A stretch of DNA of 64,000 bases from positions 7,907,501 through 7,971,500 of the forward strand of contig JAITYX010000005.1 in the NCBI GenBank assembly GCA_021018815.1. The letters run 5' to 3'. Position numbers and translations under genes: made by a program. The first letter of the stretch is position 1. Each line of letters begins with the position of its first letter. This DNA is from Talinum fruticosum (Eukaryota; Streptophyta; Magnoliopsida; Caryophyllales; Talinaceae). This document shows positions 1 through 11,100 of this stretch, piece after piece. A model generated the notes under the pieces. The model did not search any database. It saw only the letters and a list, made by a program, of their open reading frames with translations, and was not told where the DNA came from.

Positions 1-429
1 GTTTTTCCCTTGTGCAAGCTTGATTTTGGTTGGTCCAACACATGATTATTCCTAGTAGTGGTAATGCTCTTTGATTCCTCTAGAATCTCCTTCAATGCTA
101 GCAATGCATGTCTCTCCTAGGTGATCCGAGCATGGACCCTTCGGTCTTAAAGTGAAACGGATAGATTGTGTTCAAAATTCCCAGCTTAGGCTTTAGGTGT
201 TTTTAGACCTCCTTGCTGATTATTTTTCTTCAACTCCTTAAGCATTAATTATTTATGTACTAATTGTCATGGAAGGACAATTCTCATAACCCTCCAAGCT
301 TTAGTTCAGCTTGCATTACTTTGACCAAAATAGTAGTCTTTGCTGTCGAAAGTTGACCTCCACACAAGTTTATCTCCTCTTATAACTTTGTTAATAGTCC
401 ATGAGTTTTGGCAGCTTGGCTTAGACGGA

Positions 430-600
430 AACCTCCATCGGGCTCTTAACCGCTTGGCACACCGCACACCTCTTTAAGATGTCTTGCACATCCTTCTCCA
501 TGTTGGGCCAAAAATAATGCTCTCTAAGCATGCTTACTATCTTGTTGACACTGGAATGACCAGCCAAAGCTCCACTATGTACCTCTCGGATCGGTAGCTC
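430..600 (-). pseudogene. integrase zinc-binding domain of the Ty3/gypsy remnant
   Basis: The minus strand reads GALAGHSSVNKIVSMLREHY, then FWPNMEKDVQDILKRCAVCQ. This gives the His-His-Cys-Cys (H2C2) zinc-binding arrangement at the N-terminus of Ty3/gypsy integrases. A stop codon follows soon after the CxxC (about position 417). The catalytic core expected from about 400 to 1 is only faintly recognisable, so I do not annotate it. Confidence 0.78.
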
Positions 601-779
601 TCTTTACCGCAATGAGGAATGCACAACCAAGTGCCCTTGAAGAGAAAGCCATCTTGAACTAGAAACTCTCCCTTGGGGTGTTTTTAGCAGTCTTGGTACA
701 TTTTCCCCAAGTCCTTATCATCAATATACAAGGACTTCAAATGCTCAAAACCAAGAATGTGAGTTTCTAATTGAAACCG

Positions 780-1116
780 CTCCGTTGTTCATCTTGCCCG
801 ACTTGTGCTTGATGGTGAAGTGAAATGTTTGGAGGTATTCTACCCATTTACCATGCTAAGGATTCAACTTATGCTGCATTTGTATGTACTTGAGTGCCTC
901 GTGGTAAGAATGGAGAATGAACTTGCTAGCCACTAAGTAATGGCTCCAATGCTCAAGTGACCGAATAATGACATAAAATTCCTTGTCATAAGTTGAGTAT
1001 TTTCTCCTTGAATCACTAAGCTTCTCACTAAAGAAGGCTAGAGGTCGACCTTCTTGAGAAAGAACTCCACCAATGCCTCTTCCGGAGGCATCATTCAACC
1101 TCAAAGACCTTGTCAA
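780..1116 (-). pseudogene. RNase H region of the Ty3/gypsy remnant
   Basis: The frame contains DASGRGIGGVLSQEGRPLAF (first catalytic Asp), then SEKLSDSRRKYSTYDKEFY (catalytic Glu in the DKE triplet), then EHWSHYLVASKFILHSYHEA. This is the Ty3/gypsy RNase H pattern, with a normal Asp replaced by Ser-Tyr near the third site. It overlaps the RT frame by about 25 bases in another frame, which marks a frameshift near 1100. The downstream HGKWVEYLQTF segment continues the domain with a stop before it. Confidence 0.8.
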
Positions 1117-1966
1117 AACTTGGTAGAGCTAGAACCGGAGCTTGAGTAAGCTTGAGCTTGATTGTTTCAAAGGGTTCTTGAGCCTTAGAATTCCACTTGA
1201 ATGAACTTCCCTTTCGCACTTCGGTCATGGGATCCGTGATAGTGCTAAAAGCTTTGATTAACCTCCTATAGAAAGAGGCCAAACCATGGAAGCTTCGAAC
1301 ATCACGAATACTCGTTGGAATAAGCCAAGATCTTATAGCTTCCACCTTGCTCTCATCTACCTTCACGCTTTGGGCCGAGACTATGTAGCCAAAAAGGTTA
1401 CTGCCAAAGTGAAGAAGGTACACTTTTGAAAATCGCCATATAGCTTTTCTTTCTCCAACAACTCAAGAACTTGCGTGAGGTGCCCTAGGTGCTCTTCTTA
1501 TCATCAAAATATACTACCACGAACTTGCTAAGAAAGGCCTAAAGACTTGGTTCATGAGCCTCATGAAAGTGCTAGGGCGTTTGATAATCTGAATGGCATT
1601 ACAAGCCACTCATACAATCCCCTTCGGTATTGAATGCGGTTTTCCACTCATCTCCTTCACGGATCCGGATTTGATAATATCCACTCCTTAAGTCCACCTT
1701 GAAAACAATTGTGACCCATGGAGCTCATCAAGCATATCCTCAAGTCTAGGCATTGGATGTCGATACATGATGGATATTTTGTTTATAGCTTGGTTGTCCA
1801 CACACATTCTCATGGTGCAACCCTTCTTTGGAACTAAAAGAATTGGGACCGCACATGGACTTCTACTTTCTCTCACAAGCCCTTTAGCCATTAGCTCATC
1901 CATTTGCCTTTGAATCTCCATAGCATCCTTGGGGTTCATTCGATATGCAGGTTTGTTGGGGAGCAT
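1091..1966 (-). pseudogene. reverse transcriptase region of the Ty3/gypsy remnant
   Basis: The minus strand at 1688-1966 gives the RT fingers: PAYRMNPKDAMEIQRQMDEL, then SPCAVPILLVPKKG and MRMCVDNQAINKI. The palm catalytic motif FVVVYFDD lies near 1500-1528, but in a different frame, after segments with stops. The connection/thumb part (1091-1423) contains [20 protein letters not shown]. At least two frameshifts separate these blocks, so this is a pseudogene although all RT landmarks can be found. Confidence 0.85.
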
Positions 1967-2335
1967 GGACCGGGATTAGGTCAATATGGTGTTGGATGGT
2001 TCTTTGTAGAGGTAGGCTAAGGGGTATTTCTTTGGGAAAGACATGAGCAAAACAGGATAGCAAAGTTTGGGCTAGGGGGTGCAGGATTAGACATGAAGTT
2101 TCGACCTCATTTGGGACTAGTAGAATCAACTCTTGTATAGGCCTTAACTCATGTTATTTTGATTTGAGAAATGACTCTCCTAAAGTGAATAGGAGGTCGG
2201 TTTGGTTGGGACTTTTTATGTCTTAGTTTTTGTGAGTTGGCTTGGAGTTAAAAGCGCTAAGGTGATTTTCTTCCCATCCTCGGTGAAAGTGAAAGTGTTG
2301 AAGAACCCATCATACATTACTCTCCTATCAAATAG

Positions 2336-2716
2336 CTAAGATCTCCCAAGCAACAAATGACAAGCATCCATTGGAATAATATCACACCATAACTCATCAT
2401 GATAATTCTTGCCAATATTAAATGAAATAAGACATCTAGAATTGACTTGTAGGCCTTTACCTTGGTTTAGCCATTGAATGTTGTAGGGATGAGGATGGAC
2501 CGAAGCTATGAGTTCAAGTTTTTCCATCATGCTTGAAGCGGCCACATTAGTGCAACTCCCACTATCCACAATGATTGAACAAACTTTGTCATGAACCGTG
2601 CCTCTAGTGTGAAAGAGGTTTTCTCGTTGCTCTTCCTTGGGGTCTTTGAAACCGCTCAAAGCGCTTCTCAAAACTAGAAGCTCTCCTTCATCCGCTTCCT
2701 CCACTACTTCCTCCAT
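2336..2716 (-). pseudogene. aspartic protease region of the Ty3/gypsy remnant
   Basis: The 126-residue open frame holds IIVDSGSCTNVAASSMMEKL, where D-S-G is the catalytic triplet of a retroelement aspartic protease. The later CHLLLGRS matches the usual C-terminal LLGRPW-type motif. In the polyprotein this domain cleaves gag-pol; here it is an isolated frame between the decayed zinc knuckle and the RT. The preceding residues are acidic, as is common in the linker. It cannot be functional on its own. Confidence 0.82.
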
Positions 2717-3028
2717 GTCTTACATAAGATAAAGCTCTTTTTCTTATTCCTCTTCCTCCATTAGCAACTCTTGGTATTTGGCCAAAGTGACTACTCTATG
2801 GTTTGGACATTCGAAGCAATGTGATGCAAACCTTGGCATTTGTAGCACATTCTGGTGGAGTTGGAATTGGTGGGGGTTTTAGGCACATTTGGGACAAATT
2901 AGGGAATAGGTTATTTTGTGGAAATTGGGTTCTTTTGTCGAGTTGGTTGGGGGATCTCCTTGTACAAGGGTGGGTTCTTTTTCGGATGGCTTTTAGTGGT
3001 TCTCTTTGCCAAAACGCATCTTCTTTCG

Positions 3029-3260
3029 TTACTCAACCTTATGAGCCAAATGATATACTCCATCAAAAGTAGAGTATTGTTGTAACTCTACTACTTGAGC
3101 ATACTTTGGATCAAGGCCACCAAGATAACGCACTATGGTTTGATCCCCATTCTCTTGAATATCACATTTGATCAAAAGCCTTTCAAACTCTCGAGTGTAC
3201 TCCTCTACACTCATGCTACCTTGGTATAGGTTGTGGAGTTGAGAATACACTCGACAACTT
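3029..3260 (-). pseudogene. gag fragment of the Ty3/gypsy remnant
   Basis: The minus-strand reading frame contains LHNLYQGSMSVEEYTREFER followed by a segment ending VVELQQYSTFDGVYHLAHKVE-like residues. This matches the retrotransposon gag (capsid) family. The N-terminal half of gag is missing. The frame is continuous with the tail of the adjoining MULE SWIM region, so the open frame to 3328 is a chimera of two elements and not one protein. Just downstream (2800-2848, minus) lies a degenerate CCHC knuckle, CYKCQGLHHIASN, whose last cysteine is available only in a shifted frame. Confidence 0.8.
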
Positions 3261-3261
3261 G

Positions 3262-5379
3262 TACTTGTTAATGACAGCCATTGCATGCGTGCAAGGCAAT
3301 CCCCGCACTGCCACCACCGCAACCGCAAGTCCCATTGGCTAAATTCACAACAAGGCCTTTACCGTTGCTTAGTACTACGCCGTACTCTCCGACAACACTA
3401 TTATACAGCTTGTATATCAATGACACAACCAATGTTATCATATGTCTCTTGTAGCTTCTTCTCTACCCTTTTTCCGACCCCATTCTTCCACTCCCCAACC
3501 GACACCTGCGTTTCTCGTTCCTCTTACCAACTTTTTACAAGTGGGCGATCACAAGGAAGGGTATTGACATTGGTCTCAACGTCCGCATCCAATTGTTCCA
3601 ACTCTCAATGGGGTTGTTATTCAATTTCCCCACCTATCCTTCTTGAATTTCAACCGCACCCATCGTTCGGGTCATTCTCGCTCTACCCACACGGCCAACT
3701 CATGCTTAAACATCCTCATTTCCTCCATCGCTAAGTCTGTACTCAGCATCATTTGGAGCATATGCGACCCGATTGAACATTTCCCGAATTAGTATCTTTG
3801 AAGCTTCCTTGCGATACCCAAGTTTGGTTGCCGCTTTACAAAGTTCTCCCGAACATGCCGCAGACAGTATGCATGGTTATCTACGCCAAACACTTTAGGC
3901 ACAACATACGACAGCGATCGGTGTCGATCCGTCATTATCACGAGCTTTAACCCTCCTAAACAGCTTGAATAATTCAGTCAAAACCACAACCAATCATCGT
4001 CGTTTTCCTCGACACAACCGCATATGCAACGTCGAACAAATGGTTATCTCGCATCCAATGCAACCGCCGCCAACAAGGTCCCTCGTACGGTCCGCTTAGA
4101 TGAGTGCCATCAATAAACAATATCTTCCTACACCCTAGTATGAAACCATTCAGCGATGACCCGTATGCAACAAACATTCACCGGAACCGATAACCATCGA
4201 CCTCGCAAAATGCTTTGGAGTCGGGATTTGATCTAACAATCGCAGCACATAGCCAGTGGCAATAACTTGTACCGATCATGTGGTTCACCCATGACCATTT
4301 TTCGAACGTACTCCCGTGCCCGCCAACACCGCATGTACGACACATTCATTCCAAATTCTAGCTTCATATCCTTCAATAACTCAACCGGCGAATAATCAAT
4401 GGACAATTTGATCTTCCCATCTACCAAATGAGCAAGCAGGTTTGCTCTAATCCTTTTCCCCATCCCTTCTCCCATCTCGACATCGATCCTCCACGCTATA
4501 CAAGTGTACCGCTTTAAAAACTTTGACAATCATCCCATCCACTTTGTTCGTTCCAGCTTAAACATATGTAAAAATTGCAGTTCACTACCTTGCACTCCAC
4601 CTCAATGCGCTCCCTACAATTTCTTTTGAACCTATACTCAAACCGGTTGGCTACTGCATATTTCCACATGCTCAACCTAAATGATTCAACTAAAGAAAAT
4701 ACCTGCCCCACCCCTTTAATTTCATTTTTCCATATGGACATTCTCCTATTGTACATGCATGCATCGCAGCCCGGATCGAGGCCATACAACCCCATCCTTG
4801 GGAGAATGACACTCAGAGATGGAATTAGATTCCGAACCCGATTGCCCTGAATTGTCTTGTGGTATGTCCACATCTTCTCCAATAATAATAGCCTCAGCAC
4901 CCAATCTTTGGCCACTTATTTCTTCCCGAGGTTGCAACCTGGCACTCACATAGCCACACAAATATTGAGCACAATTATTATAACCCCAAAGCTAAATTTA
5001 AGACACACACTCACACACCATAACAACATATAACAAAAATATCGAGGTTACATGTTCCATGAACATTACCTTGGATTACTTACTCCAATTCTACGTCTAT
5101 CACCATTAACTTGCAACACCGCATTGCTTGGGTTACCACATCCCCGCTTTTACAATCAATCTTTTCCACCGTCCGTGATAAAGGTATCACACTTGGAACC
5201 TCATCCCCGGATACATACATATATGCAAAATCAATGTTTTGCTTCAACAATTTCTTCACGTCACTTTCCCTTACAAAAGGCATTATCATCCTCCTATCAT
5301 ACTTAAAACCGTACCACAACTTACGCTCCCCTAAAGGAACCCCCATCACGTCCTCAACCAACATATGTACATCACCCAC
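3262..5379 (-). pseudogene. MULE (MuDR-type) transposase pseudogene
   Basis: Minus-strand blocks in order: an N-terminal region (5080-5379); a pre-catalytic region with VELLKDMKLEFGMNVSY and RCWRAREYVRK (4233-4529); the catalytic block GCRKILFIDGTHLSGPYEG with the first DDE Asp (about 4080-4160); IMTDRHRSLSYVVPKVFGVD with C-x2-H downstream (about 3830-3955); and a SWIM zinc finger (about 3265-3350). In the SWIM finger, TCGCGG and CTHAMAVINK lie in different frames. Order and motifs match plant Mutator-like transposases. Stops and frameshifts are frequent, and the C-terminus ends abruptly at the gypsy gag. Terminal inverted repeats were not identified. Confidence 0.85.
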
Positions 5380-6990
5380 CCCCTATATTCTCCTTCAACC
5401 AAACACAATCTACACTCGCCATCTACATACACCACACCTCTATTATGGGCCTCTCCAACCGCCCTCCCCAACACACATACATAACAACCTTTCTCTCACC
5501 AACTACTCGCTCCACCAGCTGACTCCATCTCTATCTTTCACATGAACCACTCTACACATTAACAACAACCCACATGTGGGACAACCACATATATTGTCAA
5601 TTATACTTTACATACATATCATATTAATATATTACCAATTACTATTTTTATGAACATATTCATACAAATCCATGTATATATGTACAATTAACCCGACATG
5701 ATATACACATACATCCAATATAACATAAGCCAAATTACCCTTACAATTATTACATTCACATAGCCAAACAACACATTCACACCCACCTTTACAATTATAC
5801 GTCAACTTTAACAAACTCAACAGGTACAACATTAAATGTAATCCAAGGATGACATGCTAGTATAACCAGATATGACGAAACTAAATTTCCACTTGTCCAA
5901 TACATATAAAAACATGCATGACACAAGCACAACCAACGTATGAACGCCCTATTATACTATTAAATCTACGTACCAAGCATTGCAATCATAATTAAACCAC
6001 ACATTTCATTTTTTCAATTTCAAATGACAACACTTGAAGTACATCACAAATATAAAACATGAATAAATGTTCCTTCCAACTAATTGACTCATATTTAACC
6101 AACAAAACAATATTCATCAACCATATTACAAAACTTAATGCACCCGATCAAACTAAAAACCCTTAATCCATTTACAACAAACTCTTATAGACATAAATGT
6201 ATACAAAAATCATATTTTAAAATAATAACAAATTCTACCCCTAATTGTTCAAAATTCCCACTCCCAATCTACAATTAACCCTATGTTGTACCTAATAATA
6301 ACGAATCATAAACCAAAATCCACCTACAAAAATTGAATATAACACACAATTAACCTTACTTACCCAACCATTTTCACGTCCCAATCTCCTTCAACTTCAC
6401 CGTGTTGGAAACAATGGACTCGTTGGCAACCTCCACAATCATGCACACCTCTCTCTCTTTCTCTTAAATGCTCAAGCATCGATCATCCGAAAATAATGTT
6501 AAGCTTTTCAAAACATTCAACTTCTTCCATGACTTTATTCTCACATCATTAAGGCTATTTTAGACATTTCAAATCACCATCCAAACCAAACACCAAAGCA
6601 ACATCATTAAGGACATCTCTATCTTTTTATCTTGCCAAATCCAACCAGACTTCATGTGAGGCCCACATAAAAGATGACCCATCTCGTAAATTGTTAAACT
6701 TCACCTGTCAATAGAAATTAAAATGCCACCCATCTCGTAAATTTTTTTATAATCTATTTATATAAATTGTTACCATTAACAATAAAAAACTTTTTGGAGG
6801 AACTTTTGTACTTATATGTCATTTGGACCAATTTAAGGGAATTAGTATCGTTAAAGATAAACTAGTCAAGAGGGGAGAAAAATAATGGAAAACGTCTGAC
6901 ACAAAAGTCTTGTCCTGTCAGCTATCCTCCTACCGCATTCATTTTCAAGAACCTAAAATCTTAAAAAAATTACCCAAAAAAAGGGAAAAA
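5380..6990. other. AT-rich intergenic stretch, no gene seen
   Basis: I see no coding pattern here. Short open frames on the minus strand are low-complexity. It may include the 5' flank of the MULE. A short phrase CCCATCTCGTAAATT occurs twice near 6680 and 6730. The segment from about 6670 to 7000 is probably the upstream region of the NT-C2 gene. Confidence 0.5.
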
Positions 6991-7009
6991 GTGGGCTTCT
7001 AATTTCAAC

Positions 7010-7149
7010 TTCAAACATCTCTGGTTCCTCTTCACTCTCCACTCTCACAGGCTCAGAGCAGTTTCACTCCCGCACCCCCTTCTTTTACTATCCTCAGCTC
7101 TAAATTCCTTCCACCTATCACCCATATTCATGTATTAGCCCCTTGATTG
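7010..7149 (+). promoter_or_regulatory. Probable 5'UTR exon of the NT-C2 gene
   Basis: A pyrimidine-rich block of CTCTTCACTCTCCACTCTC type precedes a good donor site (G/GTAAGC at 7150). This is typical of plant 5' leaders. An acceptor (CTATTCAG, ending at 8091) lies 51 bases before the ATG at 8143, giving a ~942-base leader intron. No clear TATA box was seen, and the exact transcription start cannot be placed. Confidence 0.6.
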
Positions 7150-8142
7150 GTAAGCTTTTCAGGTTTTCTTATGGGTTCATTTCTTCTGGGTCTGTCATAT
7201 ATCTTCTGATTATCATCATTGGTACATTATGCTCTTTTTGCAATGCAATTATTTCTGTTAAGTTTTTGGTGGGTGCTGAGTTAACGATTGGGTGTTTTTG
7301 GCTCAAATTGGCTCTCAATCTTCGTAGATCTGATGAACTGATTGTTGAGATGTTCAGTTACTAGAAATAGTAATTGCATTTTCTGCCTTCAAATCATACG
7401 AAGTGACTTCTAAGCTACTAATATTTGCTGAGGAACCCTTGCATTATTTCTCCCCCTATTTCTGAGTTGAGCTTTCAGAAAAAGATATTGTGGAGAAAAT
7501 TAAAAAGAAAGGTTTTTATGCTCTTTTTCTTTTGTTTATTTTCTTGCTTTATTTGGGTAAACCAGATTTCTCTATCTGGGCTTGGGTTACCTTAGCAATA
7601 TTCTATTAGTGGTGAATATGTAGGAGTTTGTATTGTGTTATTTGTTGCTTTCTGAATGTATAAAATTGCATTGTTCTTTTTTATTTTTTCTTCCCTTTTT
7701 CGTTGGTTTTATGGAATAATAGAGTACTAGTATTAGATGCTTTTCTAATTCTGGGTTCTTATTGGAAAGGTTTCTTCTCAACATCAAAATTAAAGCACCA
7801 TCATAATTGACAGCCTTGTGAGATGCAATGGGGTGATTGTATGAATGATACGTGTTCATGAGTCCCCATATCCTATAATTGCATGGTTTGGCCCATGGGG
7901 TTAGTCCTCATTTCAATGTCAGCATCTGAATTCAAATTTTTGTTGGTGGCATTCACCTAGATGACTTGTAGCTAATATTGGGTTTTTATGTTGTCACTCG
8001 TACAATAATGCCTTTCTGTTTTCTTGTTATGTTTGAAATATATTATTTATGCACTTATGCTGACTGAGTTTTCTAAAAATATGCTATTCAGATCAGCTTG
8101 ATTTCCACGTCAGCAACAAAGTAATAGCAGCATTAGCCAGAA

Positions 8143-11100
8143 ATGGTTTTAGGTCTCAGGGCCAAAAATAGGGGTGGTCCCAGTGTTAAGGTTGAGTATT
8201 TAATCCATGTTCAGGATATCAAGCCATGGCCACCGACACAATCACTAAAAACTGTACGTTCGGTCTTGATCCAATGGGACAATGGTGATCGCAATTCTGG
8301 GTCTACCAGTGCTGTGGCTCCTTCCATCACTGATGGAAAAATCGAGTTCAATGAATCATTTAGACTCCCTGTTGTGTTGTCAAGGGACATGTCTGTGAAA
8401 AATGGGGACATGGATGTATTCCATAAAAACTTGCTGGAATTGAACTTGTATGAGCCTCGTAGGGATAAGACAGTGAAAGGGCAGTTGCTAGGAACTGCCA
8501 TTGTAGATTTAGCAGATTATGGTGTCATCAATGAGGTAACCAACGTAAATGTCCCCATGAATTGCACTAGGAGCTTCAGGAACACAGCACAGCCAGTTTT
8601 GTACCTTAAAATCCAGCCCTGTGATAGGGCTCGCTCAAGCTCAACATTAAGGGGAAAATTGGCTAAAGAATCTTCGCTGGAAAAGAATGGTGGAGACTCG
8701 GTTTCAGCACTAATGAGTGAAGAGTATGCAGATGAAGCTGAAGTCGCTTCCTTGACTGATGATGATGTTTCATCACACTCCTCATTGACTGCTTCATCAG
8801 CTCTTGAGTCCAATGGAGCTTCACCTTCACAAAATAATGAGGTATGCTAATGTGTTGTTACTGATTCAAGCGAATTTTCTGTTGCTTTATTGGTGTCTAG
8901 GACCCCACGGTTGTGCATTTTTTAGCATTTTAATGGGGTGTTTGACTTATGTGATCTTCTATTTTCCTTGATATGCTTTAGTTCTAAGATGGATTTATGT
9001 ACCTATTGGTGTCTAGGACCCCATGGTTTAGTGATATGGGACACACTCTAGCCTATGAACCTGATGAGAGTTAGAAGAGCATAGAGGGGTTTTCTGTATA
9101 GTATGCAATGAGGATTCCCCTTATGCTTCTAGTGAGATATTTTCACGAAGTTATTCAATCTTTATCCATTTTTTGTTGTTGCTGCAGAATGGTGCAGAAA
9201 GGGGAAACTATTCTACTGGAATGAGAACGGAAAACCAGGATCATGAAAGACTAGATATGATGGTGGAAAGTGAATCAAATGACTCCCTGAAGGATGGTTC
9301 CTCACGTGCTATATCTGTGGGTGGTTCTTCAGGTCCTGTTAGCCCAAATAATGCAACTACTTCTTTATCTGATAACTCCGACTTGGAATTTGTATCAAAC
9401 CCAGAAAATGCTTTTGTCTCTAGTGGAAAATCTTCCACATTGTTCCATGCTCAAGAAAGTGAGCTGGAGTTTCAGAAAAAGGCTGCTAATCTAGAGGGCA
9501 GAGTTCATTCTAAATCAGTGCCACAGTACGATGCAATGACATCTGCCTCTAAACTAATTCCAATGGATGTATCTGAGAATGAGAACTCTGAAAATGATGC
9601 TCAACATGTACTTCGAAGGAAAAAATTCCCAGAAGTAGCAACTATAGGTGATATTGATGATGTGGAGACTGATGATGGAGATAAGTATGAGCAAAGTGAA
9701 CAGGAAGGGAGAATGCTAGAAGAGAAAAGGCATTGCGTAGGATATGAATCATCCAGTAGATTGTCACAGGATGTTAATGCAAAGCAAGTCTTATCTGGAA
9801 CTGACTCACCTTTGAGTAGGGATAGACTTAGACTTGTGAAATCAGTTCGATCCCCAATGGATTCTGCAAGGGGCCATGGTTCACTGGGTGGAGGTTTTAA
9901 AACTGCTTTAAAGCAGGAAGCTAAGATTTATCCAGCAGAGAAAGGAACTGCTTCTCCCTACACCAAATCCCAAGAACTAGAACAAAGATTGAAGATGCTT
10001 GAGGGAGAGTTAATTGAAGCTGCTGGTATTGAAGTGGCACTTTATTCAGTTGTTGCGGAGCATGGAAGTTCCATAAATAAAGTTCACACCCCTGCAAGGC
10101 GGCTTTCGAGACTCTATTTTCAAGCTGAGGAAGGAATGAGAAGAGCTAGTACTGCCCGAAGTGCAGTGTCGGGATTAGTTTTAGTGGCAAAAGCTTGTGG
10201 CAACGATGTCCCAAGGTATGTTTGAAATAAGACATGGTTCAAAAAACGAATGCTGTCCATCTTGGCTCAAAATGATGTCCTAGACCGTGTACTTCAAATT
10301 TCTAGTCAAAGTATTCTCGATGAAATTCTGTTCTTAAGGTTTAGGCTGGTGCGTACAAGTTTTACCTGTGGTTTTACCCAGTTTTTCTTGTTAGATGTGA
10401 TTCATGGACTTCAAGGACATAGAACAATATATATTTCTTATCTATTGTTTGTCCCCATGTAATTGCAGGTTGACCTTCTGGCTGTCAAACTGTGTTATGC
10501 TCCGTGCAATTGTCACAGAGGCATTTGGAGAGGAGCACTTGCCAATATCTTCTGGGGCATCAGCAGAGCAGAATGGAGAAAAGAAAGGCATGAATAAGAA
10601 ATCATCAATGCTAGAATGGAAGGTTTCATCTTCTGGAAAGAAAGGAAATAGAAGTGTCCTAGGCAGAAGTATTGAAGATTGGGAAGATCCACAGACATTC
10701 TTATTTGCATTGGAAAAAGTTGAATTTTGGATCTTCTTGCGGATTGTCGAGTCTGTTTGGTGGCAGGTTCTACCCTTCTTTTGCTGTTCATCTCTCTTCA
10801 CCGACACTCTTGTGTTAATTCTGGTTTCAGGGAGGTGACCACATTGGTTTGTTTCTTTGTCTTTTGGCAGACTCTGACTCCACATATGCAGTCCTCAGCT
10901 GCTAAAGTAGTAGATAAGATATTAGATTCTGGCGGTAGAAGAAACTATAGGAGGACATCCAGTTGTGATCCAGACCAAGTGAATTTATCACTGGAGCTTT
11001 GGAAGAAGGCATTCAAGGACGCTTGTGAGAGGCTGTGTCCTCTTCGAGCTGGAGGTCACGAGTGCGGCTGTTTGCCAGTGTTGGCTAAATTGGTTAGTTC

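Larger units (their letters stand above)
1..3250 (-). mobile_element. Ty3/gypsy LTR retrotransposon remnant (gag-pol, minus strand)
   Basis: Reading the minus strand from about 3250 down to 1, the order is gag, degenerate zinc knuckle, aspartic protease, RT, RNase H and integrase zinc-binding domain. Integrase lies after RT/RNase H, which is the Ty3/gypsy order. The gag sequence type suggests a chromovirus-like clade (inference). No LTR lies in the window: the 3' part runs off the left edge, and the gag N-terminus is lost at a junction with a MULE near 3250-3265. Frames change repeatedly and there are in-frame stops, so the element is dead. Confidence 0.88.

Noticed and set aside
3285..3734. 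149-aa plus-strand frame
   Set aside because: It is the antisense of the MULE transposase C-terminal region, whose SWIM and catalytic motifs are on the minus strand.
7143..7364. 73-aa frame at the gene's 5' end
   Set aside because: It lies across a donor site in the 5'UTR intron and is hydrophobic by T-rich composition only.
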